A stretch of 64,000 bases of DNA from Lobosporangium transversale. Lineage: Eukaryota; Mortierellomycota; Mortierellomycetes; Mortierellales; Mortierellaceae. A program made the position numbers and the translations under genes. The notes below the pieces were generated by a model, which was not told the DNA's origin, ran no database searches, and worked only from the letters and a program-made list of their open reading frames with translations. Positions 13,573 through 24,289 of the stretch are shown here, piece after piece. The DNA lies in contig NW_019029019.1 in the NCBI RefSeq assembly GCF_002105155.1, positions 1 to 64,000 of the forward strand. Direction: 5' to 3'. Within the stretch, counting starts at the first letter, position 1, and each line of letters starts with the position of its first letter.

Positions 13573-14013
13573 TTTGTTTTTTTTTTTTTTGAATTAGATT
13601 CTAGCAATGGTGATGAGCAGGTGAGGGTGTGAATGTGAACTGTGCACATCATGCAGTTACTCACACTAACAGTGTACATGTCCCATCTGCAATAAAGAAA
13701 AAAAAAAATTGAAACGTGACACGTTTGGTTTTTCCCAATCGCGCGTTTTTTTTAAATTTGAAATTTCGATCTGATAAAGCATTCTAGGGGGGAGGAAGGG
13801 AAATGACGGAGAGAAGCGGAAAGGAGAAACTTTTTTGCTCAGTGCTCATCTCTGAGCAAAAAGATCGGTCCATTTAAACTCGTAACTAATCGGTCCAAAT
13901 GCAACAAGAAAAAAAAAGGGCAAATGTATATATTCATGTATACATGTACTTTCCATCTCTCTTTTTCTCTCTTTTCTTTTGAAGATCCCTTGGATAGCTT
14001 TATTAATTATATA

Positions 14014-14047
<34 letters not shown>

Positions 14048-16340
14048 AAAGAGCTGTTATGGAGAAAAGTCTTCAATTATGCACCAAAGTGTAAATAAAT
14101 ATATATACTGTATATGTATATGCAGACATGCAGCACCGAAAGATCAGTGCATCTTGAATGAAAAGGTGCTAGATTCGACCCCAATGGTCTTTTTTTTTTT
14201 TTTTTTTTTTTTTTTTCTTAATCCGCGTGGCATTGTTGGCCAGGACTGGACTGTTTGAGAAACGCCTTGTTTTAGTCTGTGATGCAGAGTAAATGACGCT
14301 GAGTAAGAAGGAAAAGGAAGCATCTATCTATCAGATGAAAGAAAAAAAAAAGGTCCAACAGACTAGATGGAATACTTTCAAGAAAAGTTTTGCTGAGTTT
14401 AGTATCATTTTGGATGTATGTGCGTGAGTTTTTCTTTTTTTTTTTTTTGGCTTTACTATCTTGTCGTGTGTATTGGCGGAGTAAATAAAAAGAGACTAGA
14501 TCTGGTTACCCTCTGTAATATATACATGTGCAGTATACAAATATGTGTGTACCTTTTGTCTCTTTAGTCAAAAGATGATGACAACCTGACCCGAGTCAAA
14601 CTTATCAGATTCTGGCAATCCTGTGCCAGCATCTTATCAGATTTTTTTTTTTTTTTTTCCCAAGACGTTGTGATCTAGCCTCTTCAAGTAGAAGGAGAGA
14701 AAGAAAAGAGGACTAGACTGTATGTAATTCTGTCAGTTTTCACCTGAAAGGGGAGGAGGGGGCTAAAGGTCTAGTGCGGTCCGTGGCAATCCACATGCTT
14801 GGATGGTCCAAAAGAAGAAGGACTGAGTTCTCAAATTGTACGCCTGTGAATATTTTTGGAAGTGTCCAGCGGGCCTTCATCTCTTGTCTTTTAAGGTTAA
14901 TGTTATGCAATGCTGTATGTATATATTTGTACAAGCACTATTCAATAGCAAATTCAACTGTTGTGGATGCAAGTGTTACCTCGACCTGTTCCCCATGCAA
15001 AACAGGAACCATCGCTACAAGGACAAAAGTTTTTTTTTTTTTTTTTTTTTTTTTTTCTTGGTCTTCATCGATACGGAAGGAAAAAAAAAAAAAGAAAAAA
15101 AAAAAGAAAAAGAAAAAGAGAAAAAGCTCCCTAGAGATAGGCTGACCACCACCTGGTACGAGATGTCCTCCGCGCTTCAAAGGATTGAACTATATAAGAA
15201 AGGAGCTGCACAACACAATAAAATGAGCTCTAGATAAGTATGCAGTACGACGCGACCTCTGATTCTGCTTTGTCCTCTATCATCACTCCACCTGTGCCTT
15301 CTTCAAGTCTTTTCATTCCTTTCTCTCTCTCTCTCTCCTTCTCCTTCTCTTTCTCTTTCTCTTTCTCTTTCTCAGCCACTTCTTGATGTCTGACAAATTC
15401 ATATTCACTTGTCTGCATTGTCCGTGGAGCATTTCTCTCTTTCTCTCCCTCTCTCTGCGCCTTTTTGTGTGAGCAAGTAGAGGGTACAAAGCAAATGTTG
15501 GACAAAGCAAAGCCCTCTGTTCCGTGGACAAACATTAGTCCAGCATAACAGGGTCCTCATGCTCTTTTTTATCTTTTTTTTTTTTTTTTTTTTTTCCCTT
15601 CTGACCAGCTTTCTTGCTTGCGCCTTTACTTTACTTTCCTATGACCTCTTACTTTACTCTCTTATCGTACCATCAAACCATCAATGATCACATCATCACT
15701 GCATGACAATATCAATCCGCATGTTTATGTTGTTGATTTGTTTTTTTTTTTTTTTTCTTTTAACTTCATTATCTTTATTATCGTGAGCCAATCTTTCAAA
15801 TCCCTTGCGACCGATTTCTGAGAATTTCATTTTTTTTTTTTTTTTTTTTTTTTTGTTTACATGTACAATAATCATCATTCGTTCAAAAGAAAAAGAAAAA
15901 GAAAAAGAAAAAGAAAAAAGGCCTCCTCACTTTCTTTCTTTTTTTTCTTTATCAAAAAAACATGGTTTAGATCAAGGCGATATCACGCAACTGTGTTGAA
16001 AAGGGAGTTTAGATACATACAATACTGTTCACACGACAATGGAGAGGAGAGGAGAAGGGGGGAGGAATATCTTTCATCGATATGCATGATAACGCATAAT
16101 TAGTTGACTCCAATACATTGACATCAATTGCGATAATGGGCAACAACAAACAAACAACAAAAAAAAAAAAAAAACAACAACAACAACATGCAGTACATGT
16201 ATATAGTCTACACGGACAAAGAGAAAAGAATGAACCATTTAGTCTACATGTACATATTGAAGACAAAAGAAAAAAAAAAAAAGAGGAACGAAACGTAATG
16301 GACGATGAGGACACACATGTCGTTAATTTATTTGGATAGA
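13573..16340. other. Gene-poor region between membrane-protein gene and gag remnant
   Basis: No supportable gene. It contains T/A homopolymers (about 14018-14050, 14190-14217, 15030-15056, 15829-15854), a CTTTTT/AAAAAG-type microsatellite near 15885-15920, and ATCTGATAA motifs at 13769 (plus) and at 14602 and 14634 (minus, read TTATCAGAT). The first 200-300 bases are upstream of the 12875-13572 gene. Confidence 0.55.
14602..14642 (-). promoter_or_regulatory. Paired ATCTGATAA sites
   Basis: Two exact TTATCAGAT sequences (ATCTGATAA on the minus strand) start 32 bp apart at 14602 and 14634. A third copy is at 13769 on the plus strand. They match the ATCWGATAA consensus of fungal iron-sensing GATA factors. 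No target gene is obvious, so the functional call is tentative. Confidence 0.2.
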
Positions 16341-17538
16341 TTAAATGATCCCAATTACAAATACGTTGTTCCTTTTATGGGTGTTGTTCACCCCACAGCG
16401 ACTGCACTGGTAAGAGTCAGGAGCAGACCGTGTCGATTCTTTGATCGAGGATTTTTTATAAGCAGAAAATCGGTTATTACGATTATTCTTGCTTCTAAGA
16501 GGCCCTACAGTGGTAGAGTCCTGTGGAGACTTCTGCTCCTTTTGTGCTCGGAGAGCAGAAGTGGGACCGCTTAGATCGCTAAGAATCTTAACAAAGTCCC
16601 TGATGGAGATGAACTTCTTCACCATCCTTCCTTTGAGGGTGTAGAGACGACTCACCATTACGTTGTGTGTCTCCGAGTCTATCGCGGATGTGAGTAAACC
16701 AAGTACCATCTCATTGTCATCCTTAATGCCATAAACCCTTACCTCTTTTGAAAATCTTATGGCGAATTGCTGGAAGGTCTCCGTTCTTTTCCGTCCTGTC
16801 TCCAGCATCTGTTTCATCTCAGTGGTGCGTTCTTGCTCATTGAGCGAAGTACTCAGGAACAGTATTTCACATTTTTCCCAGGTGAGCTCGTGTGCCTCGT
16901 GCTTCTTCATTTCGCGCATGAATAATTCTTTATGATGTTCGCTCACTATAAGGAGCTGGAGGTATCGACTGCACAGCTTCTCAAATCGATCTTTGCCTAG
17001 TAGCGCGGAAAGATAGTTTTTTAGTCGATCAAGAAACGTACGGGCATTTGAGTCTTCATAGAAACGCGGCATGTCATCCGTGACCTTGAGGGTGACCTCA
17101 TTGCTGCCAGAACTGTGGGTTGTTTTGGATGGAGTTGCATAGAGTGCCAACACCTCCCTCTCAGTATCTTGCAACAATGAAATCTTGTACGAAACAGCGT
17201 CGAGCTCAGCTTGGGTTTTTTTTTTTTTTTTTTTTTTTTTTTTCCAGAACTTGCTTATTGTTGCTGGGCGCTAAAGGGTCGGCGGAGCGTGCCAACTGAC
17301 TGGCAATGGCTCTCTTTCTTAACACCAGGGCCTTGTGTTCGGCGAGGAGTTGCAGGAGCAGTTCTTCGTCGCTGAGAGGACTGCTGGGGATGACCTGCTC
17401 TTCTTCAAGCAAGTCATCAATATTCATGTCTTGTTCAAGATCGGTCAGAACATAATCATCCTTTCGTTCATTATTCTTGGACGGTATCATGCGGACGGAC
17501 TGGCCAGAAGTAATGGTGTTTGTATTGGAGGAGAACAT
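16341..17538 (-). pseudogene. Orphan retrotransposon gag, disrupted by an A-tract
   Basis: Two open segments on the minus strand read as one gag-like protein. An N-terminal part (ATG 17538 to about 17244) is Asp/Glu-rich with a helical segment. It is followed by a 28-base A-tract (17216-17243) that breaks the frame, then about 290 codons with the features of a retrotransposon gag: a helical core with FLDRLKNYLSALL, FLSTSLNEQERTTEM and FQQFAIRFSKEV, and a basic tail with an incomplete zinc knuckle (CSRCG then His). No protease, reverse transcriptase, integrase or LTR is visible on either side. It is therefore a stranded gag fragment or, less likely, a domesticated gag. Whether the A-tract length is real needs checking, because homopolymers are error-prone. 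Confidence 0.65.
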
Positions 17539-17843
17539 GTTTTTTTGTGTGTGTGTGTATGTGTAGTGCTGCGAGAACTGAATGTGGATCGCAGCACCAC
17601 ATTGTCCGAGTATTTATTCATTCATTTTCTACATATAAAATTGATATCCCAATGTAAATTATATTATCCTTTTGTACGTGTACATTTGTACGTGTGATCA
17701 GATATGCAATAAGCAACAACTCTCTCCCTCCTCGAGGAGAACGAAGCATGAGTTCGTGGTTCAGGTACAGAGCATATGAGGCTGTGCTGAAAAAGAAAAA
17801 AAAAAATGCTGATTGCTTAGAGACCATTATTTCTCCCTCTCTC

Positions 17844-17875
<32 letters not shown>

Positions 17876-18393
17876 GACCACATGCAGGAAGAGACATTGA
17901 TGATTGGTTGGAGATCGTGACGCTTCAAGTCACCACTGCAATTCGCAAAATGTTAATTGGTCGAGTAAGATCATGTGGATTAGTAATGTCAGGAACGAAT
18001 GAGAATGAAGAAAAAGATGTTGATGGATGGATGGATGATTGTGGACATAAATTGTTTGCCATTCAGTTTTCATCCCTCCATTCCTCATTTCACTACTCTC
18101 ACACTTTTCGACCAAACTTCAAGAGACCTCATATTTTCGTTGACACCTCCCGTATTAATACATTGATGTATTTGCGGATTGAGATTCAAGATGGCCCAAC
18201 AGGTCGCCTCACCTCACACTCTAAATGGACCACTCTCAATGCTGCTCGAAAATCTCGGATGCTGCTTCATTAATCGGGCGCTGCTCGATTTATGGGGACT
18301 TGGATTCGCGCCTTGTGCTTGCTGAGATAGAGTTCTTGCTTATTGCCTAAACTCTGCCTTTCCTCAACCCACCCTGCGTCCATTCTCCAGCGA
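17539..18393. other. No supportable gene
   Basis: Contains a GT run at about 17550-17570 and a T-tract near 17849-17874. The one longer open frame, 17908-18273 on the plus strand, starts at TTG, lacks recognisable motifs and has no paralog in the window. I do not call it a gene. Confidence 0.5.
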
Positions 18394-18477
18394 GCGTACA
18401 CACCAAGCTTGGCGGGCGCTAGGATGACATACTCTTTCAAATTGTCGTTTCTAGAATCTGGCTAAACTATCTAACGG
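18394..18477 (+). repeat. Left inverted repeat flanking the Crinkler-like pseudogene
   Basis: This stretch (core CTTGGCGGGCGCTAGGATGA, continuing with ACTCTTTC, AATTGTCGT and CTGGCTAAA) aligns by eye with the reverse complement of 20788-20876 (core CTTGGCGGGTACTAGGACGA), with substitutions and one gap of about 10 bases. Both copies point inward at the pseudogene between them, as terminal inverted repeats would. Confidence 0.6.
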
Positions 18478-18541
18478 CAACATCAACGAATCCAAGGCCA
18501 ACCAAATCGGTCAAAGCTATAGCAAATATAATCCCACGGAG

Positions 18542-20330
18542 CTAAGTGACATTTATAGAGCAATGATGCCATACTAGCTCCCAATGTAAATACTCTGCGT
18601 TCAAAAGCATGTAAAAAGTAAAGTAAGACAAGAAGAAGTCTAGATGAGTTCTATTTATAAATACTGGGATTGTCCATTTGTCTAATTTACGGTATTGATG
18701 ATCCTTGTTCGTCGTAACTTGAAGGTGATAGTTCGGAGCAATTAACATTTCCACACAGGCAAAGGTCTTACTATTTGGGATCCATAGCGACCCTTGTTTC
18801 TTGTCCTTGTAACACCCAAGAGTATTGAACCATTCAACCTTCAGGCTAGCTTCGATATCGATGGTTATTTCAGTATTGTCATCAAAGTTCCTAGCCTTAA
18901 AGCAGCGATTATCTTCTGTCGGATAATGGTGAAGAAGACAGCTGATGTAATATAGTGAACCCTTATTTTGTTCAAAGTTTTGAAGTATCTTCAATGGGTT
19001 CATGAGCTTGTCAAGGGCTTCATTAACGCGCTCAAGTGCACTGCTTTCTGCTTTTGCTCTCGCTTCATTTTTACAACGATCCTCTGGGGAGTCCACCAAT
19101 CATCTCATACAGGAGTTCCATAAGATCTTCCGGGACCTTATGAAAGGTTTCAACCTTGTCTCTGCATTATTTCAGCTCATCTAGATCCCACGGTGCCATG
19201 TAGTATTTCCATGGGACTTCCTCCTCGATTTCTTGATACAGATTGTTGTCAGAATTAAAAGTTTTTGGAGACACTGAAAAGATAGTCCTGGCAGTCAAGA
19301 GCCTTGGTGCTGGTGGGCTGTTGACTAGGAATCAAGTATTAGGTAGCCACAGGAAAGAGGTTTGAAATCCTCTATGATCCCACCGAAAGCATAGCACATT
19401 GGGTCTTCCTTTTGCTGGATGATAATAATACGTGGGTCTTCCAGGTACTCCTATTCGAACCATTCGAATCGAATTTCACTGCTATCGAATTCGATTCGTT
19501 TTCGAATAGATATCTAAATTCGAACCATTCGATACTCAAACCATTCGATACTCAAACCATTCAAACCATTCGCGTCATTCGGATCACTCGAACTATTCGA
19601 ATCGATCCAGGATAGGGCTTATTCGAAGCCATTCGAATTCGATTTGTTCGAATCGAATAGGAGCACTGGTCTTCCTCACTGCTAATGGCAAGCATTCGGA
19701 TGGCAAAGTATACGAGAAAGGATGATTTTCCTATACCGACTGTCCTTGTGAGAACCATTTGGGGGTCTTCGGCCTTTATATCTCTGTCTACACCAAACTT
19801 CTTGATGTTCTCATCGTAGAGTTCTTTGAAAGCTGATCTTACGTACAAATCTGGCATCTTGAGCATAGGAAATCTTATCCCCAAAGGGCTGGATATCACG
19901 TCGATTTCTTGAAATGATGCGTTTTGGAGAGAGGTGGCCATTTGGGGTATTGAATAGTAGTGGTCTTCCTCTCTCACCATGATGCCAACATTTTTAAGTA
20001 TTGAAACCAGCTCTTTACTCATAAGGGCACGGAGACGTGGGGCGCCGTTTATTAAACCCTTTTGGGTAAGTCCTGCCGCATTAATTGCCTCCATTAGCTG
20101 ATCTCGGCCTCTTTTTTTGAGATGATATCCAAGGTCGCCCTCGGTTAAATAGCGTAGCCGAGACACATCTCTCCAATAACAAATAAAAAAACTCAATTGC
20201 AACCATACCTTGCTGTGGTGGCTTGACAAAAGCATGGATAGTTTCCTCTGGAAGTTCAGAATTAAATATGTCCCCAAGCTTCTTTGGCGCGGGTGTGAGA
20301 GCCTCGTTCGACACGATTTCTGACTCAACG
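18542..20330 (-). pseudogene. Crinkler (CRN)-like P-loop protein pseudogene
   Basis: Read on the minus strand from about 20330. A short N-terminal exon contains the LGDIF..LPEETIH.F boundary typical of the end of the CRN leader domain. A 40-bp intron (20208-20169) follows, then a CRN body with a Walker-A-like segment (VGIGKSSFLVYFAIRML), a W-x-LDEL element and a C-terminal part (FACVEMLIAPNYHLQVT...DHQY) like CRN C-termini. CRN proteins are modular effectors first described in oomycetes and also found in early-diverging fungi. The copy is dead: the leader upstream of 20330 is not recognisable, a 225-bp element interrupts the body at 19443-19667, and further toward the 3' end there are at least two frame changes and an in-frame TAA (about 19180-19350) plus another frame change near 19090. 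The last open segment, 19099-18542, ends at its own stop. Confidence 0.7.
19443..19667. mobile_element. hAT-like MITE (non-autonomous) with 8-bp target duplication
   Basis: A 225-bp element is flanked by GGTCTTCC at 19435-19442 and again at 19668-19675. Its ends form an imperfect inverted repeat: AGGTACTCCTATTCGA on the left, and AGTGCTCCTATTCGA on the right when reverse-complemented. The interior consists of degenerate ATTCGA/TCGAAT repeats and has no coding capacity. An 8-bp target duplication with short terminal repeats is the hallmark of hAT transposons. The host reading frame (a CRN body) is open up to one target copy and continues in the same frame after the other, so the insertion is precise and happened while, or soon after, that frame was open. 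Confidence 0.8.
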
Positions 20331-21868
20331 ACGCAGTTCAGAATCAGCAGCAGTGAGATGGCGCTTTGTTCGTTGTGGTTGTTGGTTTTCTCTTTTTCGT
20401 TTATTGAGTGTGGAGGTATCCTCAGGCTTATTTGTAGTCGTTTTTTTTTTTTTTTTTTTTTTTTTGTGCTTGGCTCCTTGTGGAATCATTTCAAGCCATT
20501 CTTTTTTGTACTAGGTTTCTTGTAGTGACCATTGTTAATTAAGATAAGTGAGAAAATGAGAAAGGCAAAAAAAAGGAAGGGAAAAATAATGAATGAAAGC
20601 TTGGAAAGAGGAAGAGAGGAAGAAGAAGAAGAAAGGGATGCGACTAAAAAGCAAGTGAGTGCATAAATGAAGTTAAAGAAAGTTGGACCATGCCATTTTC
20701 TTGATCATTGCGACGTCAAAGCCAGCCATATCTTTTAGGAAAGAGGGGTTCCCAATAGTTTCGTGTAAAGAAAAGGGGAGCCATGCCACGATAGATATTT
20801 AGCCAGGTGCTAGGACGACAATTATATTATAGAAAGAATTTGTCGTCCTAGTACCCGCCAAGCCTGGTGCGTGCACAGATCCTCTCTGCACCGCTAGGTT
20901 GGTGATAAGCTTAGAAAAAGTGAGAAAAAAAAAGAGACCAGTGATTTGGGTGTGTGTAGTTATAAACATACCCAGCAGCCACACAGAGAACGACCGTGGA
21001 ACGAGCAAATTTGCCCCTTTAGCTTTCATCAACTCATGCAGGCCAGGTCCAGTTCCTACAAGAAGAAAACAGCCAGCTATTGGATTCTTGCCACCCATGT
21101 GAAGCCACAGTTATGGTGCATAGGAGCAACGTCGGTGTTCCGGCCTCCCGATTTGCATACCAAGGATGACCAATCAGCAGTATAAAACAACTAGCAATAA
21201 CCAAGCAAAAACAAGCCAGCAAAAATCAATCAATAAAAATCAATCAGTAGAAAAATCATTAGAATCCATTTATCAAGCTTTGTCATCGCGATGCTACCAC
21301 GGCCATCTTTAAAAGGCCTCCGCCCCTCTGCGCATTTCCCAATTCACCTTCTTCTACCCAGATTAAAGATAAACAAGCGTCTATCTTTATTATTCTCTAG
21401 CTCCATCTTGGTTTCTTTATGCTGAGGTATGTTGCCGAGTCAGCCTCCATACTGATCTAAAAAATGTTTTGAAAAAAAAAAAAAAAAAAAACGGTGGGAA
21501 GTGCCTTGCGCATATGGCATCTCAAATGTGGCCTAGAAAGTTTAAACTCATCAGGATGGCAGCAAGAACTGTGAGGGGTTTCCGCGTTCGCCTCGCGAAG
21601 CGCTCGAGAAAGCAATTATTGGGGAGATCGACTCTCCCTTCACACCTTCACAAGTTTGTAAGTAAAAGGATCTTAGTTTTCATATGCTCGAGCAATGCCA
21701 TTCTTCTGTCTATGGAAACTTAGACTAACTTCAACTTGTACATGTAACAAATCAAGGGTATGCCACAATATTATATTGAGATACGTTGTGTTCTCCCTTG
21801 CCCAAACCCTCCACTTTGGCTTCTTCAATTATTTTCTCATTTTGATTGTTTATTTCTTCGGGATTAGG
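20331..21868. other. Region between CRN pseudogene and decayed multi-exon gene
   Basis: Holds a T-tract at about 20442-20465, the inverted repeat at 20788-20876 and an A-tract near 21474-21491. A possible exon lies at about 21505-21664 and ends at GTAAGT. It may belong to the decayed gene that follows, but its phase does not join cleanly. Nothing else is supportable. Confidence 0.45.
20788..20876 (-). repeat. Right inverted repeat with internal hairpin
   Basis: This is the inverted counterpart of 18394-18477. It contains a hairpin: GGTGCTAGGACGACAA (20806-20821) pairs with TTGTCGTCCTAGTACC (20840-20855) with one mismatch over 16 bp and an 18-base loop. A subterminal hairpin plus an inward-facing partner copy is reminiscent of transposon ends. 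The transposon family is unknown. Confidence 0.6.
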
Positions 21869-23904
21869 ATTTCCTGGTACCACGTCGACCTCATTGCGGA
21901 TTGCTCATACCATCCAGAATAAGGTAAGTTGTGTATTGTTCTAAAAAATGAGTGAGAGTTTTCTAGAGTCATTGCCGGCCCCTCTGAATTCTTTCTGCAT
22001 TTGCTAGAATAGCTATATTGATCCATTCGTAGAGGAGGATGCCTTGTCCAGTCCGTCTATGTGGGCCTTGTCATCAAATTTAAAGGGAAAGCGGGCCGCC
22101 ACTGGATCTTTACAGACCACAAACAAGGAGAGGAGCAATATGACTTTGTCAAGGGACGAGTATGCCGGCGTTGAAGAGAGTCTGGACAGTACTGAGACCA
22201 CAGATAAGCATGGTGATGCAAGCGATGTGGCTGTTGTGGACCGACCGAAAATTATCTCAGAAGCATGCTCATTGATACAAAAGGAAAATGGGGTAGAGTA
22301 CGCGCAGGTGCTGTATTTGGCCCCCACTGATCTGTGAGGTCCTTGATTAAACATCTTTCATTATAGGAACAATAGTGCCCTTCAAATATCAAAACAAAAA
22401 ATGTGACATTTCGACTATTGCGTTCGCCTAAAAATGGCAAATGGCAAATTTTTGTTTTGATATTTGAAGGGCGCTAATCCGTGTCTCTCCCACCAACCAG
22501 AGTGCTACTGAGACACAGCAGGACGTCAAAGTCGGGTATTGCTCCAATTACTGCAAGGCATGGTGGCCATCAACCCCCAGAGCATGATGTCAATGATGGA
22601 GCCAGAACACCACCACGTAATGTTCAGGGATACTGTGAGGAGATTCCTCTTGCAAAAGAGTAAGTGGGATCCTCTTTAGATCTTGAGTTTATACGACTGC
22701 CGCACAATCTCTAACTCATGGCTTCCGTCTCAATATTTTCATAGCCTTGAGGCTGTTTTTAGACACGTTGGTATCTCCGAAAATTTCCTACTACGTGAGG
22801 CTGACCAACGTCTATAAGACGATGCCAGCAAATGGTTCAAGGCAAAGAATTAAGACATCAACTGAACTGACGATAGCTGAGATGAGAACGACACGTTTCC
22901 AAGAAGATTGGATTCACGATCTGCTCTACTACAGGTAACGGTCCGTTCTTTGGTATTTATAACGTATTCGACATGTGCGCAGTACGTTATTGATTATTGT
23001 TCTTACCGTCATCATCAATAGACTGATACTCCTACGTGCAGGACTCAACCCAAATGTCGACGAAAACACATACACCTCGTTTTGGGTCTCACCTGATTTT
23101 TTCGCTCTTCAGACCAGCGTACAAGGTCTCATCAGCTCTGGTTTCGTCAATGAATCCCATTTTGGGCCTTCTGCTTGGCGCCGTTCCCTCGCAAGAGGCA
23201 CACAGTCGTCGAAAGGTACGAATGTGGATGCGTACTTCATCGGAAGGGATGATTATGTGGACGTAATTTTCGAGAACATCAGTCCCCCTTCCTGTACCAA
23301 CCATTCAAAACACCATGATGACAAAGAAAAAACATGGCGCAATGCCGTGGATGCCTTACTAGAAAGATACTACAATTCGTCCGGTTCCTTCGAAATTGCC
23401 AAGGGCTACAAGATCGTATGCGTCATTGTGTTTGGTAAGTTATCTTGATACTGTTGCATTTGGATCTTGCGCTTGGCATCGACTAACATATAGTTTGATG
23501 ATGCGCCTACTCTATTCCAGGTTATGATATCTCGATCTACACCGTCAGCATATTGGACAGGAACGAGTATCTAGTGCAGAAGGTATTCCAGGACAAGTGT
23601 CATGTCCGTCGAGATGTATATCTTTCCAAGTTACTTGTGCATTTGAAGATTTGTCTTGCAATTAAGGTATGTTTATTGTTTACCGCTCTCACTCACACTA
23701 TCTTTGTTACATTGTTTCTGATCCTGAACTTTGTGACCTACAGCACAGACTATTATGGAGGACAACTGGGATGTCTGTGTCGAGTTTGACAATTCCATCG
23801 AGTCTACTGTGAAGGAAGAACAAGGACATTTTAACATGAAAATTCATACCACTTCTATGAAGGCTCAAATCTCGCCTACGAAGAACAGAAGATTACCAAT
23901 ATAA
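21869..23904 (+). pseudogene. Decayed multi-exon gene of unassigned fungal family
   Basis: Recognisable exons on the plus strand: about 21869-21922 (ends at GTAAGT), about 22009-22310 (IDPFVEEDALSSPSMWAL...), about 22500-22661, about 22745-22934 (ends RTTRFQEDWIHDLLYYR), about 23041-23432, 23521-23667 and 23743-23904, with plausible GT-AG signals between most. The exon near 22745 needs a stop (TAA after EADQRL) and a frame change to stay open, so this copy looks dead. The 23041-23432 part contains TNVDAYF...DVIFENIS, a D...E-x-S spacing like that of some nuclease folds; this is weak. The ending (QISPTKNRRLPI, TAA 23902-23904) is basic. I recall similar proteins among Mortierella accessory genes but cannot name a function. 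Confidence 0.4.
22374..22475. mobile_element. MITE-like element with 24-bp perfect terminal inverted repeats
   Basis: A perfect 24-bp inverted repeat (starting GCCCTTCAAATATCAA at 22377, returning at 22449-22472) encloses 48 bases. After one mismatch it extends for AG...CT, giving a 102-bp element flanked by AAT at 22371-22373 and 22476-22478. It is non-coding and lies where an intron of the decayed gene would be. A 3-bp target duplication would suit Harbinger-like or CACTA-like elements; the assignment is tentative. A related end (TTTGAAGGGCG) occurs near 27124 and, mirrored, near 35960. Confidence 0.65.
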
Positions 23905-24289
23905 GTCGAGGCTCTGCATCAATACCGCAAGGTCTTCAGCATGAAGAAGGAACTAGAGTCTTGTATCAGTAGTTATATCAACTTGTCATCAAATAAACTG
24001 ATTGCTCGCATGGATTAACGTGACTCTGAGACCTTGATGGTGCCACGAAATGCATGAAAAGATTGCTATCACGATCCAGTTAGATACCCTTAAGATACAA
24101 GAGTTGTTGGCAGTTCCGTGGTTGTGCATTTGACTTTGTTCTTTATCGCCTTTTGTTCATACTTGCCCCTGATTATCCACAGAATTGGCACTGAGTGTTC
24201 ATACGCCATTATAGTCTTATTAATTTAGGGCTATCACTTTGGATGGATTTCTTATCCATCGAACCCTCCCTTATTGCTCCTGTAACACT
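23905..24289. other. No gene seen
   Basis: Short spacer between the decayed gene and the orphan NACHT-WD40 tail. It may be the eroded upstream part of that receptor, but I see no WD40 motif in it. Confidence 0.4.

Noticed and set aside
14150-14185. tRNA T-arm-like sequence (GATTCGACCCC)
   Set aside because: No matching acceptor, D or anticodon stems upstream.
17908-18273. 121-codon frame on the plus strand
   Set aside because: TTG start, no recognisable domain, no paralog; not enough to call a gene.
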